Assembly (NCBI GenBank): GCA_029570205.1 | Contig: JAKQSI010000116.1 | Span: forward strand, 1 to 63,801 | Origin: Candidatus Omnitrophota bacterium | GTDB lineage: Bacteria; Hinthialibacterota; Hinthialibacteria; Hinthialibacterales; JAKPRU01 | Direction: 5' to 3' | Length of the DNA: 63,801 nt | Part shown: positions 56,477 through 63,801 of the stretch, piece by piece | Position numbering within the stretch: the first letter of the stretch is position 1 | Layout of the letters: every line of letters starts with the position of its first letter | Translations under genes and position numbers: made by a program | The notes under the pieces: model-generated | Seen by the model: only the letters and a program-made list of their open reading frames with translations | The model's database searches: none | Told to the model about the DNA's origin: nothing

Positions 56477-57606
56477 GTCCGATTGTGGTGGTTTCGAGCG
56501 TATTCCAGCAGCGCGATAGTGCAGAAAATGGCGATGGTCTGGACAAGGATCAGAAGCGCCCCTGTTGCGTCTACATGAGGCAGCAGCAAAGCCCCCACGC
56601 CGGTGCAGAGTGTGACCATGTAGATGGTCAGCACCGCGCCACGGTGACTCATGCCCATGGCGACCAGGCGATGACTGAAATGATTCTTGTCGCCGACAAA
56701 GATCGGTTTGTGGTTTTTGATCCGAATGATGATCACCGAGAGAGTATCGAAAATGGGCACGGCCATCACTACGATCGGCATGATAATGGCCCATTGGGAC
56801 CATTCTTCATCAGAGGAAGAGAGAAAGGTTGCCAGGATGCTCATGGCGGCCAGGTTATACCCGACAAACATGGAACCGGCATCTCCCATGAATATCGTGG
56901 ACGGATAGAAGTTATAGAGCAGAAATCCGACAATCGCTCCGGCCAGGGTCACCAGGTACGCGGTAATGAAATCCTGTGCGCCGAGCCAGTTTGTGGCGAG
57001 GGCGAGCGCCAAAAGTGAGATTGTGGCCACTCCGCCCGACAGCCCGTCCATGTTGTCCAACAGATTGAAGGAATTGGTGATGAGTACCACCCAGAAGATC
57101 GTGAGGACAAAAGACAGGATTTCGGAAGGGATCAGGAAAGTAGCCCGGATATTCGCCGCGTACAGGATGATCCCCGCCAGGATTTGTCCGGCCAGCTTCA
57201 CGAAAGGACTCATTCCGAAACGGTCGTCATAGAGTCCGACAAGAAACACAACCAGACCGCCAAGCACCAATCCCCACATCTGGGTGCGAACGATTTTGGC
57301 TCCCGCCGCATGTTTCACCAGCGGCGATATCTGCTCTGCAAACCACCCGCCTTGTCCCGATAGATTCGCCCCCAGCCACTGAAGAAGGAACCAGTCGACG
57401 AATACGACAATCATCTGAGAGAGGAAAATCGCCGCGCCGCCCAAAACGGGCTTCGGCTGCTGATGCACTTTTCTCTCGCCCGGCTGGTCGAGAAATCCCA
57501 ATCCGGGCGCAATCCGGCGCATCAACGGGGTCAATAAGGCCGCCAGGATGAAGGTCTGAAGAAACAGAATAAGAAAATGATATGCAGACAAATGATAAGC
57601 GGACAC
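56470..57606 (-). CDS. WecA/MraY-type glycosyl-1-phosphate transferase
   Basis: This 378-residue integral membrane protein has about ten helices. The motifs FLDQPGERKVHQQPKPVLGG, NSFNLLDNMDGLSGG (catalytic Asp pair) and a late MSHRGAVLTI loop identify a polyprenyl-phosphate N-acetylhexosamine-1-phosphate transferase of the WecA/TagO group, rather than MraY. It starts glycan assembly on lipid carrier. The start is GTG at 57606. No glycan cluster surrounds it. Confidence 0.88.
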   Translation of the reverse strand: MSAYHLSAYHFLILFLQTFILAALLTPLMRRIAPGLGFLDQPGERKVHQQPKPVLGGAAIFLSQMIVVFVDWFLLQWLGANLSGQGGWFAEQISPLVKHAAGAKIVRTQMWGLVLGGLVVFLVGLYDDRFGMSPFVKLAGQILAGIILYAANIRATFLIPSEILSFVLTIFWVVLITNSFNLLDNMDGLSGGVATISLLALALATNWLGAQDFITAYLVTLAGAIVGFLLYNFYPSTIFMGDAGSMFVGYNLAAMSILATFLSSSDEEWSQWAIIMPIVVMAVPIFDTLSVIIIRIKNHKPIFVGDKNHFSHRLVAMGMSHRGAVLTIYMVTLCTGVGALLLPHVDATGALLILVQTIAIFCTIALLEYARNHHNRTQ

Positions 57607-57754
57607 AGGCGATTCTCAATGGGGTCGAGAGGAACGGGCAAACCGTTCCGCCGCGAACAATCTCCGAGCAAAAAATCTATCCGCCGTACAACGATTGAGA
57701 AGACAGTAGCATTACGCAGGCATTACGGCAAGAACGGGTAAGACACCATGATTC

Positions 57755-57782
57755 TTGACAGACATACTTGTCCATTTAAGAT
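57755..57782 (+). promoter_or_regulatory. Promoter immediately upstream of the thpR fusion gene
   Basis: TTGACA (57755-57760) and TAAGAT (57777-57782) are spaced 16 bp. The start codon lies only 6 bp after the -10 box, so the mRNA would be leaderless or nearly so. No ribosome-binding site precedes the ATGATG start. Confidence 0.5.
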
Positions 57783-57788
57783 GGCCTT

Positions 57789-58856
57789 ATGATGCGTTGT
57801 TTCATTGCCGTTCTATTGCCGGACTCTGTGCGCAGCCAGATCGCCGAACTTCAGGAGTATCTGCGCCGATCCGGGCTGAAACTGAAGTGGGCGCCGCCGG
57901 AGAATATCCATCTGACGCTCCAGTTCCTTGGTGAAATCTCCGAGGAACAGGCAGAGCAGGTCGGTGCGATCCTGGAAAATGCCTGCGCTCAAACCAACCC
58001 TTTCGAGCTGACCGCCGAAGGGATCGGCCAATTCCCGCCCAAAGGAAGACCGCGTGTTGTCTGGGTGGGACTGAGCGGCGAGACAGAACCGCTGATGGAC
58101 CTCGACCGTCGCATCCGCGAAGCGTTGCGGCAGAAACAGATCCCGTTCGATGACAAACCGTTTCATCCCCATCTGACCATTGCGCGGGTCGAACAGGGGT
58201 TCCGTGGCCCTCTTTGGACCGGTGAAAAGGCGATGCAATTCCATGCCGGGATCATCCGAGCGGATGCGGTCAATCTGATGAAAAGCAACCTGCGGCCCTC
58301 CGGCGCGGTGTATACCTCACTGGGCCATTGGGATTTTCAGCCTGCGAACCATTGCGATGTGGATGAGAACGGCCGGATTTTGCTGCCGAGATACAAGCAT
58401 TGCTTTGTGTGCGGATCGCAGAATCCCGCCGGGATTCGCCTGGGTTTCGCGGTCCGTGACGGGCGGGTTGAGACCTCGTTTGTGCCACGACCGGAACATT
58501 GTGGGTATCGGGGTGTAGTTCACGGGGGTGTGCTGACTGCGGTTTTGGATGAGTGTATGGGCTGGACCATCATCGGCCGACGCAAGACCATGTGTATCAC
58601 TGTGGAGCTGACTCTGCGGTTCAAGCAACGTGCCATGGCGGGACAGCGTCTTTTTGTGTCCGCAGAATGTGTGGATTGCCGGTCCCGGCTGATGACCGCG
58701 CGGGGGCAAATCACCGATGAGGAAGGCAATGTCCTCTGCACCGGGCAAGGCAAGTTTATCCCATTGAACGAGGAAGAAATCCAGGAAGTCGAGGGATATG
58801 CGGGTTGGGAGAATGCGCTGGGGGAGGTTCATCGGAAGATTGCCGAGCGGGAATGA
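57789..58856 (+). CDS. thpR: RNA 2',3'-cyclic phosphodiesterase (ThpR) fused to hotdog thioesterase
   Basis: This is a 355-residue, two-domain protein. Residues 1-180 form a 2H phosphoesterase with both HxTx motifs (NIHLTLQFLG and HPHLTIARV), as in ThpR/LigT. Residues about 200-340 form a PaaI-like hotdog thioesterase: HCFVCGSQNPAGIRLGF, then YRGVVHGGVLTAVLDECMGW with the HGG motif and acidic residue. The reading frame is continuous with a short linker. ThpR is usually about 180 residues alone, so this is a fusion. How RNA-end and acyl-thioester activities would relate is unknown. Confidence 0.85.
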   Translation: MMRCFIAVLLPDSVRSQIAELQEYLRRSGLKLKWAPPENIHLTLQFLGEISEEQAEQVGAILENACAQTNPFELTAEGIGQFPPKGRPRVVWVGLSGETEPLMDLDRRIREALRQKQIPFDDKPFHPHLTIARVEQGFRGPLWTGEKAMQFHAGIIRADAVNLMKSNLRPSGAVYTSLGHWDFQPANHCDVDENGRILLPRYKHCFVCGSQNPAGIRLGFAVRDGRVETSFVPRPEHCGYRGVVHGGVLTAVLDECMGWTIIGRRKTMCITVELTLRFKQRAMAGQRLFVSAECVDCRSRLMTARGQITDEEGNVLCTGQGKFIPLNEEEIQEVEGYAGWENALGEVHRKIAERE

Positions 58857-58881
58857 TGGGAGATCGGATCAACCCGACCCC

Positions 58882-59919
58882 TCAGATCCACTCGTATTGT
58901 GTATTTCGTTTCTGGGGACGGAATCCGGCATCCCGAATCAGTTCGCGGAGCCGCTGTTCACCGACGCAGTGGCTGGTTCCGGCCAATCGAACGACGTTTT
59001 CTTCCATTGTGGTTCCTCCCATGTCATCCGCGCCGAAGAACAGCGCCACCTGGCCGACCTCCTCTTTCTGAGTGATGACCGATGCCTGTAAGTGAGGAAA
59101 GTTGTCGAGAAAAATGCGGGAAATCGCCAGCGTTTTCAGGTACTCATGCGCTCCGGTGGGTTCGCGGTCGGCAAGGCGGGTATTTCGCGGCTGGAAGGTC
59201 CAGCAGATGAACGCTGTAAATCCGCGCGTCCGGTCCTGCAAGTCGCGCAGGCATCGCAGATGCTCCACGCGGTCCGCATAAGTCTCCACATGGCCGAACA
59301 TCATGGTTGCCGTAGTGCGAAGCCCCAGCCGGTGTGCTTCCTCCATCACGCCAAGCCATTCCGCCGAGTTGCATTTTCCCCGGCTGACGCGGGTTCGGAT
59401 ACGATCGGATAGGATTTCTGCTCCTCCGCCGGGAAGGCTGTCCAATCCGGCGCTCCGCAGCTCCGCAATAATATCTCTCACGGAACGACTGTACAAATGC
59501 GCCATCCATACAATCTCCGGCGGCGAGAACGCATGAATGCAGACCTGGAATCGTTCCTTGATAGCCGAAAGAAGCCGCGTGTAGTAGGAGAAATCCAGGC
59601 TGGGATGCAAACCACCCTGAAGCAGAATGGTAGTTCCGCCGATCTCAAGAAGTTCTTGGATTTTCCGATAGATTTCCTCGTTTGAGAGAAGAAACGCTTC
59701 GGGATCATCCGGTTTGCGGTAAAACGCACAGAAATCACATTGTGCCGCACACACATTGCTGTAGTTGATATTCCGATCCACCACGTAAGTGACTACATCG
59801 GGATTCGCGATGCGCAAACGGGTCGCGTGCGCCCGCTCGCCGAGATCGATCAGATTGCCATGCTGGAAAAGAGCCAATGCCTCATCCGGGAAAAGCCTTG
59901 CCGAGGTTTGAGAGATCAT
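58882..59919 (-). CDS. mqnC: Cyclic dehypoxanthinyl futalosine synthase
   Basis: This 345-residue radical SAM protein has the cluster motif NVCAAQCDFCAFYR (C-x3-C-x2-C), LLQGGLHPSL, FSPPEIVWMAHL and SLPGGGAEILSDR, followed by TTATMMFGHVETYADRVEHL. This combination is characteristic of MqnC, third enzyme of the futalosine menaquinone route. The related MqnE and CofH lack parts of it. The ATG overlaps the stop of the upstream TPR lipoprotein gene. mqnA/B/D/E are not in the window. Confidence 0.9.
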   Translation of the reverse strand: MISQTSARLFPDEALALFQHGNLIDLGERAHATRLRIANPDVVTYVVDRNINYSNVCAAQCDFCAFYRKPDDPEAFLLSNEEIYRKIQELLEIGGTTILLQGGLHPSLDFSYYTRLLSAIKERFQVCIHAFSPPEIVWMAHLYSRSVRDIIAELRSAGLDSLPGGGAEILSDRIRTRVSRGKCNSAEWLGVMEEAHRLGLRTTATMMFGHVETYADRVEHLRCLRDLQDRTRGFTAFICWTFQPRNTRLADREPTGAHEYLKTLAISRIFLDNFPHLQASVITQKEEVGQVALFFGADDMGGTTMEENVVRLAGTSHCVGEQRLRELIRDAGFRPQKRNTQYEWI

Positions 59920-60431
59920 AGCGCTCCTCGGTGGAATTCCTGCGTTGCGGGGGATGGTTCCTCGGATTGTTCAGGGGCCGACCCGGCAGAGAAGTTCACG
60001 GTGGAACGTATCTGTTCCAGCCATTGTTGAGATTTCTCAATTTCCTCTCCATATTCCGCGAATCGGCGGGCACAGACAATATGATGCACCGCCGCATCCC
60101 ACTGCCCCTTCTCGAAGGCATACTGCGCAAGCAACAGATGGGCGCGGAAGTCGTCCGGGCGCAGTCGGAGCAGCCCGCGAAGCGATTCTGCCGCCGAGTC
60201 TCTTTGCCCCAGCTGGATTTGACATAGAGCGAGTCCCCGATAGGCTTCGGCCAAGGCAGGATTCTGTTCCAACGCTTTGCGGAAAGCCTCTGCTCCCCGG
60301 CTCCAATTTTGTTTCTCCAGGGCATTCTGACCGATCACGGCAAGTTCCTCCGCGCCTGGCCCACAGCCGGATGCCGACGCAAGAATCGTCAGAGATAAAA
60401 TGGTGTGCAATTTGAAATGCTTCATTTTCAC
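59916..60431 (-). CDS. TPR-repeat lipoprotein
   Basis: This 171-residue protein has a lipoprotein signal (ILASASGC, Cys near residue 23) and then three or four TPR-like helix pairs (NWSRGAEAFRKALEQNPALAEA, DSAAESLRGLLRLRPDDF, QWDAAVHHIVCARRF). Such lipoproteins hold envelope complexes together. It overlaps mqnC by ATGA, so they are co-translated although the functional link is not clear. ATG at 60425 is an alternative start. Confidence 0.75.
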   Translation of the reverse strand: MKMKHFKLHTILSLTILASASGCGPGAEELAVIGQNALEKQNWSRGAEAFRKALEQNPALAEAYRGLALCQIQLGQRDSAAESLRGLLRLRPDDFRAHLLLAQYAFEKGQWDAAVHHIVCARRFAEYGEEIEKSQQWLEQIRSTVNFSAGSAPEQSEEPSPATQEFHRGAL

Positions 60432-60480
60432 AAGATTACCTTCATGGGCGGGACGTCCGTGCCACGGTCTGCGGTATTGT

Positions 60481-61638
60481 TCATCCCCGCCGGGCGCGCA
60501 AAGTATTGAATGTCACCGCCGCAACGACTACCAGACCGACAATGACTCCCTCCCATAATGAAGAACCCTGGCGGATAATCAAGTTGATCCCATTCAGAAT
60601 TACCTGCAAGATACCGGAACCGAAGAAGGTTCCGATCATGCTTCCCTCGCCACCCATCAGGCTCGCGCCGCCGACGACCGCCGCGGCGATGGCATTGAGT
60701 TCATAAAACGCGCCGCTGCTGGGATTTCCCTGGCGATCGTAACCCGCATACAACAATGCAGCAATACCGCCCAGCACCGTGCACAACATGTATGCGCCGA
60801 TCTTTACCCGTTTCACATGAATGCCGGAATAATAAGTAGCCGTCTCATTTCCACCCACGGCGAAAATCTGTCTGCCGAAAGATGTCGTAGTTAAAGTTAC
60901 CGCCATGACTAAAGTCAATATCACGCTCAACACAAACGGAACCGGCATGGAAAAGAGATTCCCGTTTCCGATATACTCAAAGAAAGGGTCTTCAATCATT
61001 ACGGGTAAAGATTCGGTCAGAAGCAGCGCGCAACCGCGAAGAATACACATGCTGCCCAGGGTGACAACGAAAGGCGGCAGGTGGAGATACGCAACCAGTA
61101 TACCGTGATACGCTCCGATCAATGCGCAAAGGGAAAGCATTCCGAATATAACTAAGAATGAATTTACGGATCCGCCTTTTTCGCCCGGAGCAATACTTAT
61201 AACGCCGTATAAAAAGACCACAAACACGGCGAGCGCTGTGCAACAGAGAAACAGCCGTCGAAGCCGACTGTGACGGACAAACGCGCAGGGTATCGCCGTG
61301 CAAATCCAGATTCCTATGCACGGTATAACCAGTCGGGAAAGAATCTGTTGAAATCGAATAAACTGTTGCGGCGGCGCGGGCGACAGGAGACAGCTGGCGA
61401 GAACTCCGATAAACGCGACCAGGCTCCCCATGGACAGGTCGATCCCGCCGGTAATGATGACAACGGTTTCGCCCAGGCCCATGATGCTGAGCAAGCCGAT
61501 TTGCCGGGACAGGTTCCGAAGGTTGTAGACGGAAAAAAAGACATCGGTTGCCAGGGAAATCCCGACAGCGAGAACGGCCAGTACGATGAACGTGCTGGCC
61601 TCACGACTTCGCAGGATTTTTTTGGCGACAACCCACAC
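60481..61638 (-). CDS. ABC sugar transporter permease (RbsC type)
   Basis: This 385-residue membrane protein belongs to the ribose/galactose permease family (BPD_transp_2): ETVVIITGGIDLSMGSLVAF, HGILVAYLHLPPFVVTLGSM and AAAVVGGASLMGGEGSMIGT are conserved. It is about 60 residues longer than typical RbsC because of an extra hydrophobic segment after the GIDLS helix (residues about 85-150). The start is GTG. It lies 18 bp after the binding-protein gene. No ATPase gene is adjacent. Confidence 0.87.
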   Translation of the reverse strand: MWVVAKKILRSREASTFIVLAVLAVGISLATDVFFSVYNLRNLSRQIGLLSIMGLGETVVIITGGIDLSMGSLVAFIGVLASCLLSPAPPQQFIRFQQILSRLVIPCIGIWICTAIPCAFVRHSRLRRLFLCCTALAVFVVFLYGVISIAPGEKGGSVNSFLVIFGMLSLCALIGAYHGILVAYLHLPPFVVTLGSMCILRGCALLLTESLPVMIEDPFFEYIGNGNLFSMPVPFVLSVILTLVMAVTLTTTSFGRQIFAVGGNETATYYSGIHVKRVKIGAYMLCTVLGGIAALLYAGYDRQGNPSSGAFYELNAIAAAVVGGASLMGGEGSMIGTFFGSGILQVILNGINLIIRQGSSLWEGVIVGLVVVAAVTFNTLRARRG

Positions 61639-61656
61639 AAGATGTCTCTTTCGTGC

Positions 61657-62652
61657 TTAGGAGGAACGGATCCCCAGGGCCTCCAGCCGTGCCTTGAAAC
61701 CGGCTACCGAATCCGGGGTAATCACCTCGACACCCGTATCTACAATTCGGTCTTTCGGGAGCAGAGTCAGGGTTTCCTCTACGCCCATCCATTTCATCAT
61801 GGTAATCAATTCGACGGACAGGTAGCCGAACAGGTATGGCTTCTGTACGATTGTATATTGGATTTCTTTATTTTCGAGATGAGCAAGGGTTTGCGGTTCT
61901 GCATCAAATCCGAACACCTGGATGGATCCCAGTTTCCCGGCGGCTTTCACGGCGGCAGTGATTGCCGGGGGATTGTAGGACCAGAGACCGAGGAAGGCAT
62001 CGACATCCGGGTAGGCCAGAATGGCATCTTCCACATTCCGGCGGGCCTTGTTCTTATCGGTCTGATCCTGTTTGACATCCAGGAGTGTGATGTTATGTCC
62101 CTCGATGGCCTTCTTGAATCCCTCCAGCCGCTCGGATGCGTTCATCGCGGAAAGCGTTCCGACAAACGCGATTACCTCTCCGCCGTTCGGGAGCCGTTTG
62201 ACCGCTTCCTGCCCGGCAACATACCCCGCCTGGACATTGTTGGTGCCGATATACGCCATTCGTTTGCTGTTCGGCGCATCGGAGTCCATGGTCAGGACAA
62301 TGATTCCGTTGTTGACCAGATCGTCAATAACCGGGGTGAGCGCCTCGGCATTGATGGGAGAGATCGCGATACCGTCCACCCCCTGGGCCGCCATGTCTTC
62401 AATAATACGGCGCTGCTCGGAGACCTGTGCGCGGGGTGGCCCCTGCCAGGTGGCCTCCACGCCCAATTTCTCCTTCGCGATTTCGAGGCCCCTGGTCATG
62501 GGGTCCCAGAACGGCGAAACGGAATTGGTGACAATCCCGATATGGATTTTCTTCGCATTCGGCCCGGCAGTGGAAATTTGCGGAGAATCCATTCGCAGGC
62601 ACAGCGTACCGACAATCAGGAGCCAGATCGCAACAAGGGTGACCGTTCTCAT
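61657..62652 (-). CDS. Periplasmic sugar-binding protein (RbsB type)
   Basis: This 331-residue protein has a signal peptide (LVAIWLLIVGTLCL) and the two-lobed periplasmic-binding-protein fold (Peripla_BP_4): IGIVTNSVSPFWDPMTRGLE, GVDGIAISPINAEAL, GYVAGQEAVKRL and VFGFDAEPQTLAHL. It has no clear lipobox. The ATG at 62652 is chosen because it gives a signal peptide directly. It is upstream of and co-transcribed with the permease. The ligand is probably a sugar. Confidence 0.87.
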   Translation of the reverse strand: MRTVTLVAIWLLIVGTLCLRMDSPQISTAGPNAKKIHIGIVTNSVSPFWDPMTRGLEIAKEKLGVEATWQGPPRAQVSEQRRIIEDMAAQGVDGIAISPINAEALTPVIDDLVNNGIIVLTMDSDAPNSKRMAYIGTNNVQAGYVAGQEAVKRLPNGGEVIAFVGTLSAMNASERLEGFKKAIEGHNITLLDVKQDQTDKNKARRNVEDAILAYPDVDAFLGLWSYNPPAITAAVKAAGKLGSIQVFGFDAEPQTLAHLENKEIQYTIVQKPYLFGYLSVELITMMKWMGVEETLTLLPKDRIVDTGVEVITPDSVAGFKARLEALGIRSS

Positions 62653-62754
62653 CAGGTGTTTCCCTTCATCGTGAGCATGATTGCACGGAGTATCAACCGA
62701 CACTCTTGTAACATCCCCATTGGTGATCGGTCAATGTTCCTCTTCTGCTGACCG

Positions 62755-62808
62755 CCAGGCAGAGACGCCTGGCCCACTGGAGTGGTAGGACAGGCCTCTG
62801 TGCCTGTC
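62755..62808. repeat. Solitary composite hairpin element (founder type of the 16.3-kb array)
   Basis: CCAGGC-AGAGAC-GCCTGG (62755-62772) and GACAGGC-CTCTGT-GCCTGTC (62789-62808) lie 16 bp apart. Read on the minus strand this is the same order and nearly the same sequence as 16263-16308 at the head of the tandem array. Confidence 0.85.
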
Positions 62809-62820
62809 AGAGAATCCGCT

Positions 62821-62906
62821 GTCTGAACCATGATTCGCCTGATGCAGGGATTGCCTTGATTCTCCTATCATGGTCATCCTGCAATCCCACGAATCAGGGT
62901 TCAGAC
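62821..62906. repeat. GTCTGAACC...GGTTCAGAC palindromic element, left copy
   Basis: This is an 86-bp element with terminal inverted repeats GTCTGAACC and GGTTCAGAC and further pairing inside (TGATTC/GAATCA). It is MITE-like in layout. A second copy lies at 63689-63773 in the same orientation. I know related GGTTCAGAC-ended repeats from many environmental genomes. Confidence 0.82.
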
Positions 62907-62911
62907 TTCTT

Positions 62912-62940
62912 CCTGGATTCCAGCTTCCGCCGGAATGACG
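62912..62940. repeat. REP-like hairpin CCTGGATTCCAGCTTCCGCCGGAATGACG, left flank
   Basis: Reverse-oriented copy of the ATTCCGGC-GGAA-GCCGGAAT hairpin with one mismatch (CAGC). It starts 5 bp after the GGTTCAGAC end, and the same join is repeated at 63774-63801. Confidence 0.78.
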
Positions 62941-63070
62941 GGATGCGGCTCGCCGCGATGTCTTTGTCTGGCGAAAACCCCGGCAATCCTGTATTGTAAA
63001 GTCAGTGAGGAGAAGCGCGTGCCGGATACCACGCCGTCGGTAGCGCCGAGACGATGCAGGAAAATCGTAG

Positions 63071-63358
63071 ATGGGCAAGCCGATCATTTTCACAAGCCAC
63101 GCACTCTTGCGAATAAAAGAGCGGGGAACAACCGAACACGAAGTGCTTGAGGCCATTCGTGTGGGGCGCTCTGAACCGGCTCGCGAGGGACGGGTAATCC
63201 ATCGTCTGAATGTTGAATTCAGGCGGGAATGGGACGGGAAATATTACGCAATGCAGCAGATTGCCCCCGTGACCGTTGAAGAAGATGACAGAATCGTTGT
63301 CATCACCGTGTTTACCTTCTATTTCCAGGAGGCACAGAGCCGTGAAAATCACCTATGA
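63071..63358 (+). CDS. DUF4258 protein, probable toxin-like partner
   Basis: This 95-residue protein shows the DUF4258 pattern: IFTSHALLRIKERGTTEHEV (His-x-x-x-R-x-x-x-R), then AIRVGRSEPAREGRVIHRL and the strand IVVITVFTFYF. AGGAAAA lies upstream of the ATG. It is the second DUF4258 gene in the window, only distantly similar to the one at 4669 and with a different partner family (DUF2283). The two genes overlap by 17 bp. Confidence 0.82.
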   Translation: MGKPIIFTSHALLRIKERGTTEHEVLEAIRVGRSEPAREGRVIHRLNVEFRREWDGKYYAMQQIAPVTVEEDDRIVVITVFTFYFQEAQSRENHL

Positions 63359-63569
63359 CAAGATGGCCGACGCGCTCTACATCCGATTGTTGGAAGGGGA
63401 TTTCCAGTGCCGGGTTGTGCGATTGACGGACGATATCGCGCTGGATTTTGCCGCGGGGGAACAACTGGTCGGCATTGAAGTGCTGAGCGCAAGCCGACTC
63501 TTTGAGAAGCCTGAAAAACCGGTTATCGGACTGAAAGACCTGCTGCCGGAAGTGGTGTCTGCGGAATAG
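63342..63569 (+). CDS. DUF2283 protein, probable antitoxin-like partner
   Basis: This 75-residue protein starts with GTG at 63342 behind a perfect AGGAGG (63327-63332). The sequence VKITYDKMADALYIRL, then DDIALDFAAGEQLVGIEVL, is the typical DUF2283 fold. DUF2283 genes usually follow DUF4258-type genes. A longer upstream frame inside the DUF4258 gene is rejected. Confidence 0.85.
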   Translation: MKITYDKMADALYIRLLEGDFQCRVVRLTDDIALDFAAGEQLVGIEVLSASRLFEKPEKPVIGLKDLLPEVVSAE

Positions 63570-63632
63570 AAAGGTGCCCCCGGTTTCCCACCGCGCCGGA
63601 ATGACGAGGAAAACGGTCGTGCAGGGTACAAC

Positions 63633-63681
63633 CGTCATTCCGGACAAGGCCGACCAAGGAGGCCGCGATCCGGAATCCAGG
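63633..63681. repeat. Variant REP-like element with inner GGCC stem
   Basis: CATTCCGGA and TCCGGAATCC form the outer stem, and GGCC...GGCC lie inside, giving a larger hairpin than the standard copy. A partial CCGGAATGAC copy lies just upstream at 63596-63605. Confidence 0.65.
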
Positions 63682-63688
63682 GGGGGTT

Positions 63689-63801
63689 GTCTGAACCTTG
63701 ATTCACCTGATTCAAGGATTTTCTTGATTCTTCATCATGCTCATCCTGGAATCCTGCGAATCGGGGTTCAGACTTCTTGCTGGATTCCGGCTTCCGCCGG
63801 A
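63689..63801. repeat. Right copy of the GTCTGAACC element plus REP hairpin, cut by window end
   Basis: GTCTGAACC (63689-63697) to GGTTCAGAC (63765-63773) is followed by TTCTTGCTGGATTCCGGC and the start of the REP hairpin, which runs off the window. Order and orientation match 62821-62940, so the DUF4258/DUF2283 pair lies between direct composite repeats. Confidence 0.82.

Larger units (their letters stand above)
62653..63070. other. Repeat-rich intergenic region
   Basis: This 418-bp stretch between the sugar-binding protein (minus) and the DUF4258 gene (plus) is mostly dispersed repeat: the founder-type composite hairpins (62755-62808), a GTCTGAACC element (62821-62906) and a REP-like hairpin (62912-62940). 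The remaining 130 bp before the DUF4258 gene should hold its promoter, but I see no clear consensus. Confidence 0.6.

Overview
The window is about 64 kb of bacterial chromosome, mostly at moderately high GC (roughly 55% by eye). It looks like an uncultivated Gram-negative-type heterotroph. The signs are two Pal/OmpA-like envelope proteins, lipoproteins with lipoboxes, an MCE/MlaD-like protein, a periplasmic-type amidase, a Tat-exported iron-sulfur aldo/keto reductase, a PelA-type pectate lyase and secreted proteins with long Thr-Pro linkers and a dockerin-like end. This mix is common in metagenome-derived phyla such as Sumerlaeota, Hydrogenedentota or Planctomycetes relatives; that placement is a guess from gene style, because the window holds no rRNA gene.

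Layout. 0.2-4.6 kb: a nucleoside hydrolase, then a compact operon of Fe-S aldo/keto reductase, DUF6599 lipoprotein and Gfo/Idh oxidoreductase. 4.7-8.6 kb: a DUF4258/YgiT-type toxin-antitoxin-like pair, then secE-nusG-rplK-rplA-(L10 leader)-rplJ-rplL; rpoB does not follow. 8.8-16 kb: a STAS protein, two tandem Pal-like proteins, a sigma-54 response regulator, DUF1232, hisF (minus), glgC, a HAD phosphatase and tRNA-Tyr. 16.3-16.8 kb: a 17-unit array of a small hairpin repeat. 17-27 kb: a cupin, a three-gene unit ending in a DNA adenine methyltransferase, rfbD, a PPi-type phosphofructokinase, a ferredoxin, an MFS sugar porter and a two-gene ATPase plus TOPRIM-like module. 27-38 kb: glnE with an MCE lipoprotein, a 2286-residue secreted metalloprotease-like protein, a HEAT/TPR protein. 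39-48.5 kb: dnaJ, a decayed glycosidase-like fragment, an AT-rich frameshifted membrane protein, a 1182-residue LamG/CARDB protein, a Gfo/Idh oxidoreductase and pelA. 48.6-58.9 kb: a coiled-coil protein, amidase, mnmG, cupin, hybrid histidine kinase, creatininase-like hydrolase, WecA/MraY-type transferase and a ThpR-thioesterase fusion. 58.9-63.8 kb: mqnC with a TPR lipoprotein, a ribose-type ABC permease and binding protein without an ATPase, and a DUF4258/DUF2283 pair between two copies of a composite repeat.

Metabolic picture: import and breakdown of plant or algal polysaccharide and sugars (PelA, Gfo/Idh enzymes, MFS porter, ABC permease), glycolysis with a pyrophosphate-dependent PFK, glycogen synthesis (GlgC), futalosine-route menaquinone (MqnC) and nitrogen control (GlnE). 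Accessory content is concentrated in two probable defence-type gene groups, two DUF4258 modules and at least six families of short dispersed hairpin repeats. The most notable are the hairpin array at 16.3 kb, whose founder element is still present once near 62.8 kb, and the repeat-bracketed DUF4258/DUF2283 cassette.
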